A program made the position numbers and the translations under genes. From Pseudomonas viridiflava (lineage in GTDB: Bacteria > Pseudomonadota > Gammaproteobacteria > Pseudomonadales > Pseudomonadaceae), in assembly GCF_003702045.1 (NCBI RefSeq), contig NZ_RBTP01000042.1, positions 1-64,000 on the forward strand: a stretch of DNA of 64,000 nt, in the 5' to 3' direction. The notes below the pieces were generated by a model. That model ran no database searches. It worked only from the letters and a program-made list of their open reading frames with translations, and was not told the origin of the DNA. Shown here in pieces: positions 30,059-41,711 of this stretch (positions are counted from its first letter, which is position 1; every line of letters starts with the position of its first letter).

Positions 30059-31060
30059 TTACCGCCGCTTCAACTGATCGGTCAGTTGGGTCGGCAGACC
30101 CTTGATGATCAATGTGCCTGCGGTTTCGTCATACTCGATCTTGTCACCCAGCAGGTGTGCTTCAAAGCTGATCGACAAGCCTTCAGCGCGCCCGGTGAAG
30201 CGGCGGAACTGATTGAGCGTGCGCTTATCGGCTGGAATCTCTGGCGACAGGCCGTAGTCCTTGTTGCGGATGTGATCGTAGAACGCGCGTGGCCGTTCTT
30301 CATCGATCAGTTCGGACAGCTCCTCCAGCCCCATCGGCTCGCCCATCTTGCTCTGGCTGCTGGCGTAATCGACCAGTGTCTTGGTCTTCTCGCGCGCTGA
30401 ATCTTCGGGCAGGTCTTCGCTTTCCACGAAGTCGCTGAACGCCTTGAGCAGCGTGCGGGTTTCGCCTGGCCCATCGACGCCTTCCTGACAGCCGATGAAA
30501 TCGCGGAAGTATTCCGACACCTTCTTGCCGTTCTTACCCTTGATGAACGAGATGTACTGCTTGGACTGTTTGTTGTTCTGCCATTCGGACATATTGATCC
30601 GTGCAGCAAGGTGCAGTTGGCCCAGGTCCAGGTGGCGGGAAGGGGTCACGTCCAATTCTTCGTTCACCGCCACACCTTCGCTGTGGTGCAGCAGGGCGAT
30701 GACCATGTAATCGGTCATCCCTTGCTGGTAGTGAGCGAACAACACATGTCCGCCGACCGACAGGTTGGACTCCTCCATCAACTTCTGCAGGTGCTCCACC
30801 GCAACGCGGGAGAACGCAGTGAAGTCCTTGCCGCCGTCCAGGTACTCTTTCAGCCAGCCGCTGAAAGGATGGGCGCCGGACTCGGCGTGGAACAGCCCCC
30901 ATGCCTTGCCTTGTTTGGCGTTGTAGCTTTCGTTGAGGTCAGCCAGCATGTTCTCGATGGCCTGGGACTCAGCAAGTTCGGAGTCACGTGCATGGAGAAC
31001 AGCGGGCGTACCGTCGGGTTTCTTGTCGATCAGGTGGACGATGCAATGGCGGATCGGCAT
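30059..31060 (-). CDS. yejK: YejK, nucleoid-associated protein
   Basis: Nucleoid-associated protein of the YejK/NdpA family, 333 residues. Starts [17 protein letters not shown], the typical N-terminus, and contains the family blocks [19 protein letters not shown] and [12 protein letters not shown]. The frame stays open upstream to 31186, but GAGAAG precedes the ATG at 31060 and the length then fits the family. Divergent from hupN, so two nucleoid proteins share one intergenic region. Confidence 0.94.
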   Translation of the reverse strand: MPIRHCIVHLIDKKPDGTPAVLHARDSELAESQAIENMLADLNESYNAKQGKAWGLFHAESGAHPFSGWLKEYLDGGKDFTAFSRVAVEHLQKLMEESNLSVGGHVLFAHYQQGMTDYMVIALLHHSEGVAVNEELDVTPSRHLDLGQLHLAARINMSEWQNNKQSKQYISFIKGKNGKKVSEYFRDFIGCQEGVDGPGETRTLLKAFSDFVESEDLPEDSAREKTKTLVDYASSQSKMGEPMGLEELSELIDEERPRAFYDHIRNKDYGLSPEIPADKRTLNQFRRFTGRAEGLSISFEAHLLGDKIEYDETAGTLIIKGLPTQLTDQLKRR

Positions 31061-31454
31061 GGGCTTCTCGGCTGGAAAAAGAGGAAGAGCGTGCAGCTCG
31101 TTGCAAGGCCGCCAGTGTAACGCAGGCTCGCATTGAATGGCCTGGAGGGGGCTGGTTTTCGCCGCCGACGCCTGAATGCAGGTCAAATAGTGGACAATTA
31201 CTGTTAAAACCTGACCAAAAGGATAGGTAGAGGCGGATATTTACCCGGCTCTGTGCTAGTTTTGCGCGGTCTTGCGCACCTTAGCGCGTCAAGCATGCAG
31301 TTTGTGTACGCGTAGGCCGAACCAATACCCGGTTTCAGAATCTACATTTCGCGATTAATCGTGGCTGCTAGCGTGTGGCCAGGTTCATTGCCTGGCTGCT
31401 GGCCGACGTTGCGCTCTGCAATCCAAATGAATTTGATAGGGAAGGAACACCACC
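31061..31454. other. 394-bp divergent region between yejK and hupN
   Basis: Non-coding. Near the hupN side, 31377-31404 can form two mutually exclusive hairpins: CCAGG-TTCATTG-CCTGG, or GGCCAG paired with CTGGCC. GGAAGGA precedes hupN. No confident promoter assigned. Confidence 0.5.
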
Positions 31455-31736
31455 ATGGCTCTTACTAAAGACCAATTGATCGCCGATATCGCTGAAGCTA
31501 TCGACGCGCCAAAAACCACCGCGCGTAATGCTCTTGAGCAATTGGGCCAAATTGTTGCCGACCAATTGGAAAACGGTGCCGAAATCACTCTGCCGGGCAT
31601 CGGCAAACTGAAAGTGACCGAGCGTCCAGCTCGCACTGGCCGTAACCCTTCGACTGGCGCAGCCATCGAAATCGCTGCCAAGAAAGTCATCAAGTTCGTA
31701 CCGGCCAAAGTGCTGAACGACTCGATCAACAAGTAA
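31455..31736 (+). CDS. hupN: HU-family DNA-binding protein (HupN-like)
   Basis: 93-residue HU/IHF-fold protein that bends and compacts DNA. Helical N-terminus MALTKDQLIADIAEAIDAPK, then the beta-arm region with the intercalating Pro in GRNPSTGAAIEI. Pseudomonas has several HU paralogues; the context next to yejK, rlmF and valS fits hupN of P. putida (from memory). A strong terminator follows. Confidence 0.88.
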   Translation: MALTKDQLIADIAEAIDAPKTTARNALEQLGQIVADQLENGAEITLPGIGKLKVTERPARTGRNPSTGAAIEIAAKKVIKFVPAKVLNDSINK

Positions 31737-31753
31737 GCACACGCTTGCTGTTG

Positions 31754-31790
31754 AAAAAGCCGCGCACCGGATACCGGGCGCGGCTTTTTT
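31754..31790 (+). terminator. Terminator of hupN (possibly bidirectional)
   Basis: Stem AAAAAGCCGCGC / GCGCGGCTTTTTT with an inner CCGG-ATA-CCGG hairpin, followed by T's on the plus strand and T's on the minus strand as well. Confidence 0.9.
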
Positions 31791-31813
31791 GTGGGCGCTG
31801 TGAATGCATGATC

Positions 31814-31870
31814 GATCGTTCCCACGCTCCAGCGTGGTAATGCCTCTCAGGACACTCTGCGTCCGCTCGT
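31814..31870 (+). repeat. Dispersed GATCGTTCCCAC repeat copy
   Basis: GATCGTTCCCACGCTCCAGCGTGGTAATGCCTCTCAGG... is the clearest copy of the family also present at 17651, 19089, 53057 and 54066. Lies between the convergent genes hupN and rlmF. Confidence 0.75.
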
Positions 31871-31906
31871 TGCTATCACATTCACTTCAAGTCGCAGGCA
31901 ATTCCG

Positions 31907-32914
31907 TCATTGCGAGACAGTCGTCTGCCGCCATGCACTCTGCTGCGCCTTGTCCAGAAACGTCCAGGCCACGAAGCGGCTCTGCTTTTGCCCTTGGCCC
32001 ATCTCCACGACCTTGACGTCCAGCGCGCCGGCTTTCTTGAGAGCGCTTTGGATCGGTGGCAGGTTGGAGGCTTTGGACACCAGCGTGCTGAACCACAGCA
32101 CCTGAGTCGGTATGAGTGCGCTTTCCTGGATGAGTTGGGTCACGAAACCGATCTCGCCGCCTTCGCACCACAGCTCCTGGGATTGCCCGCCAAAATTGAG
32201 CACCGGCAGTTTGCGTTTCGGATCAGCTTTACCCAAGGCGCGCCATTTACGCTGGCTGCCACGCTGCGCTTCTTCCAGTGAGGCGTGGAAGGGCGGGTTG
32301 CAGAGGCTCACATCGAAGCGTTCGTTGCTGTCGAGCAGTTCCACCAGGATGTGCTTGCGATTGGCCTGCAGGCGCACGCTGATGGCCTTGTGCAGGGCAT
32401 TGGCCTTGACGATGGTGGTCGCTGCGGCAATCGCCGTGCTGTCGATGTCCGAGCCTACGAAATGCCAGCCGTAATCACTGTGCCCCACGAGCGGGTAAAT
32501 GCAGTTGGCGCCGGTGCCGATGTCCAGCGCCTTCACCGAAGCGCCGCGCGGGATCACGCCGCCGTTGCCCTCGGCCAGCAGGTCGGCCAGGAAGTGCAGA
32601 TAATCGGCACGGCCCGGAATCGGCGGGCACAGGTAATCGGCTGGAATGTCCCAATGCGCGATGCCATAGAACGCTTTGAGTAACGCACGGTTGAATACCC
32701 GCACGGCCTGTGGGTTGGCAAAGTCGATGCTCTCCTTTCCATAAGGATTGAGGATCACGAACGTCGCAAGCTCAGGGCTGGCTTTGATCAGCTTGGGAAA
32801 GTCGTAATGGCCCTGGTGCCTGTTGCGCGGGTGCAGCGTGGCCTTCTCGCGAGGCGGCGCAGGCTTGACGTTGCGCTGAGGTTTTTTGCGGGGAGGTTTT
32901 GGTTTATCGATCAT
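31907..32914 (-). CDS. rlmF: RlmF, 23S rRNA (adenine-1618-N6)-methyltransferase
   Basis: SAM-dependent methyltransferase that modifies A1618 of 23S rRNA. 335 residues. A Lys/Arg-rich N-terminus ([14 protein letters not shown]) probably helps bind RNA. The SAM motif is [14 protein letters not shown] and the catalytic motif is NPPF (in [10 protein letters not shown]), typical of N6-adenine methylation. Stands alone on the minus strand. Confidence 0.94.
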   Translation of the reverse strand: MIDKPKPPRKKPQRNVKPAPPREKATLHPRNRHQGHYDFPKLIKASPELATFVILNPYGKESIDFANPQAVRVFNRALLKAFYGIAHWDIPADYLCPPIPGRADYLHFLADLLAEGNGGVIPRGASVKALDIGTGANCIYPLVGHSDYGWHFVGSDIDSTAIAAATTIVKANALHKAISVRLQANRKHILVELLDSNERFDVSLCNPPFHASLEEAQRGSQRKWRALGKADPKRKLPVLNFGGQSQELWCEGGEIGFVTQLIQESALIPTQVLWFSTLVSKASNLPPIQSALKKAGALDVKVVEMGQGQKQSRFVAWTFLDKAQQSAWRQTTVSQ

Positions 32915-32947
32915 GGGAATGATTTCAGCCGTTGTGTCGCGTTAGCG

Positions 32948-33054
32948 GGCCTATTCGCGAGCAAGCTCATGTCCACGGTCCTGTGCCAGCTGCGAGACAG
33001 CACATGCCCACAGGTGCTCGACACTGGCTCAGCGGCAGCGTGTTCGCGAATAGG
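32948..33054. repeat. REP-like element between rlmF and valS
   Basis: The outer arms CTATTCGCGAGCA and GTGTTCGCGAATAG are near-complementary and enclose about 80 nt with further short inverted segments. TTCGCGAGCAAGCTC is typical of Pseudomonas REP sequences. Confidence 0.55.
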
Positions 33055-33076
33055 TCAGCGTTTATGTATGCCAAAT

Positions 33077-33105
33077 AAAAAGCCAGCCCGCGAACGGGCT
33101 GGCTT
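33077..33105 (-). terminator. Rho-independent terminator of valS
   Basis: Perfect 11-bp stem AAGCCAGCCCG / CGGGCTGGCTT with tetraloop UUCG on the minus strand, followed by T's, 10 nt after the valS stop. Confidence 0.92.
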
Positions 33106-33114
33106 GTGGTCGCC

Positions 33115-35961
33115 TTACAGACTGGCGATACGTGCGTGCTGCTCGGCCAGCTTACCCAGAGCCTGCTCGGCTTCGGTCAGTTTGGCGCGTTCCTTGGCGA
33201 TGACTTCAGGCGGTGCCTTGTCGACGAAGGCTGCGTTGGACAGCTTGCCGCCCACGCGTTGCACTTCGCCTTGCAAGCGCTGGATTTCCTTGTCCAGACG
33301 CGCAAGCTCGGCGCCCTTGTCGATCAGTCCGGCCATCGGCACCAGCACTTCCATATCGCCGACCAGCGCGGTCGCCGACAATGGCGCTTCGGCACCGTCG
33401 GTCAGCACGGTCATGGATTCCAGCTTGGCCAGCTTCTTGAGCAGGTAATCGTTTTCGCTCAGGCGACGCTGGTCTTCGGCGGTCACATTCTTGAGGAACA
33501 GTTGCAGGGGCTTGCCCGGACCGATGTTCATTTCCCCACGAATGTTACGCACGGCCAGCATCAGGCCCTTGAGCCATTCGATGTCGTCTTCGGCGGCTTG
33601 ATCGATGCGTGCTTCGTTGGCCACCGGCCAGGCTTGCAGCATGATGGTCTTGCCTTCGACACCGGCCAGCGGCGCAAGGCGCTGCCAGATTTCTTCGGTG
33701 ATGAACGGCATGAACGGGTGCGCCAGACGCAGCGCAACTTCCAGAACGCGAACCAGTGTGCGACGTGTACCGCGCTGACGCTCGACCGGTGCGGTTTCGT
33801 CCCACAGTACAGGCTTGGACAGCTCCAGATACCAGTCGCAATACTGGTTCCAGATGAACTCGTATAGCGCCTGGGCCGCGAGGTCGAAGCGGAACTGGTC
33901 CAGTTGACGGGTCACTTCGGCTTCGGTTCGTTGCAACTGCGAGATGATCCAGCGATCTGCCAGCGACAGCTCGACAGCCTCGCCGTTCTGGCCGCAGTCT
34001 TCGCCCTTGTCGAGCACATAGCGCGCGGCGTTCCAGATCTTGTTGCAGAAGTTGCGATAGCCTTCGACGCGGCCCATGTCGAACTTGATGTCGCGACCGG
34101 TGGACGCCAGCGAGCAGAAGGTAAAGCGCAGGGCGTCGGTGCCGTAGCTGGCGATGCCTTCGGCGAATTCCTGACGGGTCTGCTTCTCGATCTTCTTGGC
34201 CAGTTGCGGCTGCATCAAACCACTGGTGCGTTTCTCCACCAGGGTTTCCAGATCGATGCCGTCGACGATGTCCAGCGGGTCCAGCACATTGCCCTTGGAC
34301 TTGGACATTTTCTGACCCTGGCCATCACGCACCAGACCGTGTACGTACACCGTCTTGAACGGCACTTGTGGTGTGCCGTCTTCGTTTTTCACCAAGTGCA
34401 TGGTGAGCATGATCATCCGGGCAACCCAGAAGAAAATGATATCGAAACCGGTCACCAGCACATCGGTGGAGTGGAAGGTTTTCAGCGCTTCGGTCTTTTC
34501 CGGCCAGCCAAGGGTGGAGAACGTCCACAGCCCCGAACTGAACCAGGTGTCGAGCACGTCGTTGTCCTGTTGCAGTGCAACGTCCGGCCCCAGGTTGTGC
34601 TTGGCACGGACTTCGGCTTCATCGCGGCCTACATAGACCTTGCCGGACTCGTCGTACCAGGCCGGAATGCGGTGGCCCCACCAGAGCTGACGGCTGATGC
34701 ACCAATCCTGGATGTCGCGCATCCACGAGAAATACATGTTTTCGTACTGCTTGGGTACAAAGGCGATGCGGCCGTCTTCGACCGCAGCGATGGCAGGCTC
34801 GGCCAGCGGCTTGGTGGACACGTACCACTGGTCTGTCAGCCACGGCTCGATGATGGTGCCGGAACGGTCGCCTTTCGGGACCTTCAGCGCGTGGTCATCA
34901 ACGCTGACCAACAGGCCGGCGGCGTCAAAGGCGGCGACGATGCGCTTGCGGGCTTCGAAGCGGTCCAGGCCTGCGTACTCGGCAGGCAGGGTACCGTCAA
35001 CGGTTTCATTCAGCGTGCCGTCGAGGTTGAATACCTGAGCGGCAGGCAGAACAGTGGCGTTCTTGTCAAAGATGTTCAGCAGCGGCAGGTTGTGGCGCTT
35101 GCCGACTTCGTAGTCGTTGAAGTCATGGGCCGGGGTGATTTTCACGCAGCCGGTGCCGAATTCAGGATCGCAGTAGTCATCGGCAATGATCGGAATGCGA
35201 CGGCCGACCAGAGGCAGTTCCACGAACTTGCCGATCAACGCCTTGTACCGCTCGTCCTCAGGGTTTACCGCGACGGCGGCGTCACCGAGCATTGTTTCCG
35301 GACGCGTGGTGGCGACGATCAGGTAATCCAGACCTTCAGCGGTTTTCGCACCGTCTGCCAGTGGATAACGCAGATTCCACAGGTGACCCTTCTCGTCGTG
35401 GTTCTCCACTTCGAGGTCCGAGATGGCCGTGTGCAGTTTGGTGTCCCAATTGACCAGGCGCTTGCCGCGATAGATCAGGCCGTCTTCATGCAGGCGCACG
35501 AAGGCTTCTTTAACAGCCTCGGACAGGCCATCGTCCATCGTGAAGCGCTCGCGGCTCCAGTCGACGGACGAACCCAGACGACGGATCTGACGGCTGATGT
35601 TGCCACCGGACTCGGCTTTCCATTCCCAGATATTGTCCAGAAACTTCTCGCGGCCGATGTCATGACGGCTCACGCCTTGCGCTTCAAGACGGCGCTCTAC
35701 CAGCATTTGCGTGGCAATACCGGCGTGGTCGGTGCCTGGCTGCCACAGGGTATTGCGGCCCTGCATGCGACGGAAACGGATCAGGGCGTCCATGATTGCG
35801 TTATTGAAACCGTGGCCCATGTGCAGACTGCCGGTGACGTTCGGCGGCGGGATCATGATGGTGTACGCGTCACCAGCCCCCTGCGGAGCGAAATAGTTCT
35901 CTGACTCCCAGGTCTGGTACCAGGAAGTTTCGATGGCGTGCGGCTGGTAAGTCTTGTCCAT
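33115..35961 (-). CDS. valS: ValS, valyl-tRNA synthetase
   Basis: Class I aminoacyl-tRNA synthetase, 948 residues, full length. HIGH-type motif HMGH in [15 protein letters not shown] (residues about 38-52) and KMSKS in [10 protein letters not shown] (about residues 550-560), with the editing domain between them (about residues 190-340). The C-terminus is a charged coiled coil ([20 protein letters not shown]...). Follows an unknown gene and holC on the same strand. Confidence 0.98.
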   Translation of the reverse strand: MDKTYQPHAIETSWYQTWESENYFAPQGAGDAYTIMIPPPNVTGSLHMGHGFNNAIMDALIRFRRMQGRNTLWQPGTDHAGIATQMLVERRLEAQGVSRHDIGREKFLDNIWEWKAESGGNISRQIRRLGSSVDWSRERFTMDDGLSEAVKEAFVRLHEDGLIYRGKRLVNWDTKLHTAISDLEVENHDEKGHLWNLRYPLADGAKTAEGLDYLIVATTRPETMLGDAAVAVNPEDERYKALIGKFVELPLVGRRIPIIADDYCDPEFGTGCVKITPAHDFNDYEVGKRHNLPLLNIFDKNATVLPAAQVFNLDGTLNETVDGTLPAEYAGLDRFEARKRIVAAFDAAGLLVSVDDHALKVPKGDRSGTIIEPWLTDQWYVSTKPLAEPAIAAVEDGRIAFVPKQYENMYFSWMRDIQDWCISRQLWWGHRIPAWYDESGKVYVGRDEAEVRAKHNLGPDVALQQDNDVLDTWFSSGLWTFSTLGWPEKTEALKTFHSTDVLVTGFDIIFFWVARMIMLTMHLVKNEDGTPQVPFKTVYVHGLVRDGQGQKMSKSKGNVLDPLDIVDGIDLETLVEKRTSGLMQPQLAKKIEKQTRQEFAEGIASYGTDALRFTFCSLASTGRDIKFDMGRVEGYRNFCNKIWNAARYVLDKGEDCGQNGEAVELSLADRWIISQLQRTEAEVTRQLDQFRFDLAAQALYEFIWNQYCDWYLELSKPVLWDETAPVERQRGTRRTLVRVLEVALRLAHPFMPFITEEIWQRLAPLAGVEGKTIMLQAWPVANEARIDQAAEDDIEWLKGLMLAVRNIRGEMNIGPGKPLQLFLKNVTAEDQRRLSENDYLLKKLAKLESMTVLTDGAEAPLSATALVGDMEVLVPMAGLIDKGAELARLDKEIQRLQGEVQRVGGKLSNAAFVDKAPPEVIAKERAKLTEAEQALGKLAEQHARIASL

Positions 35962-36161
35962 GCGCGGCGGGAACCTGTGGCATTGATTCGGAAACCGGCA
36001 AGTATAGCCCTGTGAGCAAGTGACAAGCCACAGGCGCTGGGCGACTGGTTGACTGCTTTCCTGGTAGATCTGCCCGTTAACGGCGGTTGGGCGAGGGGCG
36101 ATACTTGCGTTTCAAACGTCAATGGCAAGGAGGGCGTGGCGTTAAGAATCCGCCGCACACC

Positions 36162-36608
36162 TCACTTATTCTGCTGCGCCAACAACCGCTCCAGTCTAGC
36201 TTCCAGGCGTCGTTTGATCTCGTTCTCGATGTGCGGCGCGAAGTCGTCGATCACATCCTGCAGGATCAGTTGGGCTGCGGCACGAAGCTCACTGTCCAGG
36301 TGCAACAGGGCATCGGGTTCAGGTGTAGCTCCGACGGGTGCGGGTGCCTGAAGTACGGGCGTCGCCGGCGGCTCTGGCAGAACAGGCGTATCTGTCGTCA
36401 GGGTCGGAATCTCGCTGTCATCGAAATCGTCGTCATGGGCAGTCGTGTGCTTGTTGCCGACCACGTCGAACAACAAAGGAATCTGTCCTTCACGATGAAC
36501 CGTGTCGGTCAGCAGTGGTGGTTGAATCGAGTCGTCGCCGAGCAGTTGGCGGATCGATTCGAGATCGTCCAGCAAATGCGCGGATTCAGCTTTTTTTGAA
36601 GTGTCCAT
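36162..36608 (-). CDS. Conserved protein of unknown function between holC and valS
   Basis: 148 residues, acidic N-terminal half with a Pro/Ala-rich middle (about residues 70-105) and a C-terminal amphipathic helix AAAQLILQDVIDDF...EIKRRLEARLERLLAQQ. No enzyme motif. Start at ATG 36608, 7 nt after the holC stop with GAGGA in between; the frame is open further upstream into holC, but that part is only the antisense-shifted reading of holC. Closeness to holC suggests co-transcription. In P. aeruginosa a gene lies in a similar position (from memory). Function unknown. Confidence 0.8.
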   Translation of the reverse strand: MDTSKKAESAHLLDDLESIRQLLGDDSIQPPLLTDTVHREGQIPLLFDVVGNKHTTAHDDDFDDSEIPTLTTDTPVLPEPPATPVLQAPAPVGATPEPDALLHLDSELRAAAQLILQDVIDDFAPHIENEIKRRLEARLERLLAQQNK

Positions 36609-36615
36609 CGTGTCC

Positions 36616-37044
36616 TCAAAGACGCTGCAATCGGTGATCTTGCGGAGGATAGCCTTGTTCGCGGTAAGAACGGAAACTCTCGCGTGCGGCAAGACGTATG
36701 GCCGGGTCTTCCACCACCACTTCCGCCACTCGGGCGAAGCGTTTGAAGAAGGCCGGAATACGCAGGTCCAGATTGACCAGCAAGTCTTGGTGCGTGCCCG
36801 CATCATCGCCAATGCCCAGCACAACGGGGGCGTCGTGATCGCTCTCGGCATCGCCGTGGGGCAAAAAGACTTCGCCCCGGAAACGCCAGAGTCGGGCATC
36901 GAGGTCGTCGCGTTGCGCCGCATCGCTGCAGTGCAGGTAGACCTTGTGCCCCAGACGCCAGGCTTTTTCGGTGAGCTTGCAGGCAAAATCCAGACGAGCT
37001 GCCGGATCCTGAGTGGGGAGAATGTAGAAGTCGACTTGAGTCAT
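36616..37044 (-). CDS. holC: HolC, DNA polymerase III chi subunit
   Basis: 142 residues. Chi links the polymerase III clamp loader (via psi) to single-stranded DNA-binding protein. The family starts with a short beta strand (VDFYILP) followed by ARLDFACKLTEKAWRLGHKVYLHC and LLVNLDLRIPAFFKRFARVAEVV. Lies downstream of pepA and upstream of the unknown 148-residue protein, in the order also seen in other gammaproteobacteria with valS. Confidence 0.93.
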   Translation of the reverse strand: MTQVDFYILPTQDPAARLDFACKLTEKAWRLGHKVYLHCSDAAQRDDLDARLWRFRGEVFLPHGDAESDHDAPVVLGIGDDAGTHQDLLVNLDLRIPAFFKRFARVAEVVVEDPAIRLAARESFRSYREQGYPPQDHRLQRL

Positions 37045-37060
37045 GTTCGTTCCGGAAAGT

Positions 37061-37091
37061 GTGGTGTATCGATCTGCGATCGGTACACCAC
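37061..37091 (-). terminator. Hairpin between pepA and holC
   Basis: 14-bp stem GTGGTGTATCGATC / GATCGGTACACCAC (one G-U pair) with a 3-nt loop, between the pepA stop and the holC start. No T-tract, so partial termination or RNA processing is possible. Confidence 0.55.
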
Positions 37092-37101
37092 GTCACGTTC
37101 C

Positions 37102-38909
<1,808 letters not shown>

Positions 38910-40031
38910 TTGATTGTCTTTCGTTATCTGTCCCGAGAAGTGCTGGTTACCTTGAGCGCGGTCAGCGCCGTGCTGCTGGTCATCATCATGAGCGGACGCT
39001 TCATCAAATACCTGGCTCAGGCCGCCTCTGGCGCGCTGGATCCCGGTGTGCTGTTCATGATCATGGGCTTTCGTCTGCCAGGGTTCCTGCAACTGATTCT
39101 GCCGCTTGGGCTGTTTCTGGGCATCCTGCTGGCTTACGGTCGCCTGTATCTGGAAAGCGAGATGACCGTTCTTGCCGCAACCGGCATGAGTCAGCAGCGC
39201 CTGCTGGCCATCACGATGGCCCCGGCTGCGCTGGTGGCCCTGCTGGTTGCGTGGTTGAGCTTCAGTCTGGCTCCGCAGGGCGCGACGCAGTTTTCGCTGC
39301 TCATCAACAAACAGGACGCCATGACCGAGTTCGACACGCTGGTGCCGGGTCGCTTCCAGGCGTTGCGTGACGGCACGCGTATCACCTACACGCAGGCGAT
39401 GTCCGAGGACCGCTCTGTGCTGAGCGGGGTGTTCATCTCTGAGAAGCGCTTGTCCACGGACAAGAGCAAGGAGCGCGGCATCACCGTGCTGGTGGCCCAG
39501 CAGGGGCACCAGGAAGTGCGGCCTGACGGCAGTCGGTTCCTGATTCTGGAAAACGGCTACCGCTACGACGGTAACCCGGGCCAGGCCGATTATCGCGCGA
39601 TCAAATACGACACCTACGCAGCGATGTTGCCCAAGCCGGAAATCAGCAACGAGGTCAGTGACCGTGAGGCGATTCCAAGTACCGAGCTGTTCGGCAACAC
39701 CACGCCGCGTTACGTCGCAGAACTGCAATGGCGTATCTCGCTGCCGATCCTGGTCTTTATCGTGACCTTGATGGCGGTGCCGCTGTCCCGGGCCAACCCG
39801 CGTCAAGGGCGCTACCTGAAACTGCTGCCTGCCATCCTGCTGTACATGGCCTACCTGACCATCCTCATCGCGGTTCGCGGTGCACTGGAAAAGGGCAAGC
39901 TGCCGCTGGCGCTGGGCATGTGGTGGGTTCACGGGCTGTTTCTGCTGATAGGTCTGGGGCTGTTTTACTGGGAGCCATTACGGCTGAAGATGGCGAGTCG
40001 CCGTAGTGTTGCGGAGGTGGCTCGTGGTTAA
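38910..40031 (+). CDS. lptF: LptF, lipopolysaccharide export permease
   Basis: Inner-membrane component of the LptB2FG ATP-driven exporter that extracts LPS and feeds the LptC-LptA bridge. 373 residues with six predicted helices and a central periplasmic beta-jellyroll (residues about 130-260). I choose TTG 38910 (MIVFRYLSREV): GGAG lies 8 nt upstream, whereas the in-frame GTG at 38901 overlaps that site. Followed by lptG with an 8-base overlap. Confidence 0.94.
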   Translation: MIVFRYLSREVLVTLSAVSAVLLVIIMSGRFIKYLAQAASGALDPGVLFMIMGFRLPGFLQLILPLGLFLGILLAYGRLYLESEMTVLAATGMSQQRLLAITMAPAALVALLVAWLSFSLAPQGATQFSLLINKQDAMTEFDTLVPGRFQALRDGTRITYTQAMSEDRSVLSGVFISEKRLSTDKSKERGITVLVAQQGHQEVRPDGSRFLILENGYRYDGNPGQADYRAIKYDTYAAMLPKPEISNEVSDREAIPSTELFGNTTPRYVAELQWRISLPILVFIVTLMAVPLSRANPRQGRYLKLLPAILLYMAYLTILIAVRGALEKGKLPLALGMWWVHGLFLLIGLGLFYWEPLRLKMASRRSVAEVARG

Positions 40032-41085
40032 GCTCGATCGGTATATCGGTAAAAGCGTTTTCACGGCGATCCTTGCGGTATTGGGGATTATCCTGGGTCT
40101 GGCTTCGCTGTTCGCGTTCATCGACGAGATGGGCGATATCTCGGACAGTTACACGTTGTGGGATGCCAGCAGCTTCGTGATGCTGACCGCGCCGCGACGT
40201 GTCTACGACATGCTGCCGATGGCTGCGCTCATTGGTTGCCTGATCGGCCTGGGCAGCCTGGCGAGCAGCAGCGAGCTGACCATCATGCGCGCGGCGGGTG
40301 TTTCCATCGGCCGCATCGTGTGGGCAGTGATGAAACCCATGCTGTTGCTGATGGTGGCTGGCGTGCTGGTGGGTGAGTATGTCGCGCCTTATGCCGAGAA
40401 TCAGGCACAGGCCAATCGTTCGCTGGCACAGGGCACGGGTGACTCACAAAGCGCCAAGCATGGTCTATGGCATCGTCAGGGTGATGAATTCATCCATATC
40501 AACACGGTTCAGCCCAATGGGCTGATGTACGGCGTGACCCGTTACCGGTTTGACGATCAGCGCCACATGCTGACATCGAGTTTCGCCCGTCAGGCGAATT
40601 TCAAGACTGATTACTGGGAATTGAAAGACGTAGCCACCACGTATTTCCGTGAGGGCAGGACCGAGGTGATCAATACGCCTTTGGAGCGCTGGGACGTTGC
40701 CCTGAGCCCTCAACTGCTGAACACGGTGGTCATGCCGCCCGAATCGCTGTCGATCAGCGGCCTGTGGAGCTATTCCCGCTACCTGGCGGACCAGGGCCTG
40801 AGCAACGGCCGTTACTGGCTAGCGTTCTGGACCAAGGTGCTGCAGCCGTTAGTGACCGTAGCGTTGGTGCTGATGGCGATCTCGTTCATCTTCGGCCCGC
40901 TGCGCTCGGTGACGCTGGGTCAGCGGGTGTTCACGGGTGTTCTGGTAGGCTTCACGTTCCGCATTGTGCAAGACTTGCTGGGCCCTTCGAGCCTGGTGTT
41001 CGGGTTCCCGCCGCTGCTGGCAGTGCTGCTGCCTGCGACGGTATGTGCGATTGCGGGGCTGTGGTTGCTGCGCCGCGCGGGTTGA
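40024..41085 (+). CDS. lptG: LptG, lipopolysaccharide export permease
   Basis: Partner of LptF in the LPS exporter. 353 residues, same layout: membrane helices at the N- and C-termini, periplasmic jellyroll in the middle. GTG 40024 (MVKLDRYIGKSV) has GGAGG 6 nt before it and overlaps the lptF end; the frame is open a little upstream but lacks a site there. A bidirectional terminator follows. Confidence 0.95.
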   Translation: MVKLDRYIGKSVFTAILAVLGIILGLASLFAFIDEMGDISDSYTLWDASSFVMLTAPRRVYDMLPMAALIGCLIGLGSLASSSELTIMRAAGVSIGRIVWAVMKPMLLLMVAGVLVGEYVAPYAENQAQANRSLAQGTGDSQSAKHGLWHRQGDEFIHINTVQPNGLMYGVTRYRFDDQRHMLTSSFARQANFKTDYWELKDVATTYFREGRTEVINTPLERWDVALSPQLLNTVVMPPESLSISGLWSYSRYLADQGLSNGRYWLAFWTKVLQPLVTVALVLMAISFIFGPLRSVTLGQRVFTGVLVGFTFRIVQDLLGPSSLVFGFPPLLAVLLPATVCAIAGLWLLRRAG

Positions 41086-41100
41086 CCGTCAACCGATAGG

Positions 41101-41127
41101 AAAAAGCCGACATGATGTCGGCTTTTT
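41101..41127. terminator. Bidirectional terminator between lptG and the RDD gene
   Basis: AAAAAGCCGAC / GTCGGCTTTTT, 11-bp stem with a 5-nt loop; runs of A and T on the two sides allow termination of lptG (+) and of the RDD gene (-). Confidence 0.92.
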
Positions 41128-41142
41128 CATGGGTGACTGTTT

Positions 41143-41628
41143 TTACGTTCGCTTGGGTAATCGCAACAGCCGGGTGCTGGAGAATCGATCGTGCCAGGTG
41201 CGCTGCTGCGGGTCGAGCAGGCTCCAGATGAAGCCGAGCCCTGCACACAGGCAGGATACGAGTGCGCAGAAGAAGCGCAGCAGTGCCTGCATGAGCGTTA
41301 TCGCCGTCCCGTCTGCGTTCTGTACGCGTATTCCCCACACCTGCATACCGAGTGTCTGGCCTGCGTGGGTCCAGAATTTGGCGAAAAAACCGAACGTCAC
41401 CAGCAGCAGAATGGAAGAGAGCACAGGGTCGCCATCCAGTGCGCCTGATTCGGACAGTTCACGCAGCCGTGTCTCGCCAATAAAGGCCATTTGCACCAGT
41501 TTGTAGATAAAGGCAGTGACCAGCTGGATGGCCAGACAGAGCAAGGCGTCGTAGCTGATGGCGGCCAGGCGGCGTGGCAGGCTTGCAGGTTGAAAGTCGC
41601 CTTGAGGGTGAAGCACGTGTCGGGGCAT
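41143..41628 (-). CDS. RDD family membrane protein
   Basis: 161 residues with about three predicted helices and the RDD-type opening ASLPRRLAAISYDALLCLA, a WTHAGQTLGMQVWGIRV segment and a positively charged tail. Function of the family is unclear (transport of solutes has been proposed for some). An in-frame ATG at 41685 falls inside the terminator hairpin of the upstream cold-shock gene, so I use ATG 41628 (MPRHVLHPQGDF), although its ribosome-binding site is weak. Confidence 0.82.
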   Translation of the reverse strand: MPRHVLHPQGDFQPASLPRRLAAISYDALLCLAIQLVTAFIYKLVQMAFIGETRLRELSESGALDGDPVLSSILLLVTFGFFAKFWTHAGQTLGMQVWGIRVQNADGTAITLMQALLRFFCALVSCLCAGLGFIWSLLDPQQRTWHDRFSSTRLLRLPKRT

Positions 41629-41668
41629 CGGGCGGCTCTGATCACGATGAGTGTTGCGGTTCACCTGC

Positions 41669-41701
41669 AAAAAAGCCTCTGGCATCGCTGCCAGAGGCTT
41701 T
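41669..41701 (-). terminator. Rho-independent terminator of the cold-shock gene
   Basis: 12-bp stem AAGCCTCTGGCA / TGCCAGAGGCTT; on the minus strand the loop is GCGA (GNRA type) and it is followed by six T's. Starts 10 nt after the stop codon. Confidence 0.93.
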
Positions 41702-41711
41702 CGGGTTTTGC

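Noticed and set aside
33904-35904. 666-codon plus-strand open frame opposite valS
   Set aside because: valS on the other strand has HIGH and KMSKS motifs and full length; the antisense frame has no start signal or domain.
36609-36986. Upstream extension of the 148-residue protein into holC
   Set aside because: The extension is only holC read in another frame; GAGGA sits before the ATG at 36608.
41629-41685. Longer start for the RDD protein (ATG 41685)
   Set aside because: The upstream ATG lies in the stem-loop that terminates the cold-shock gene.
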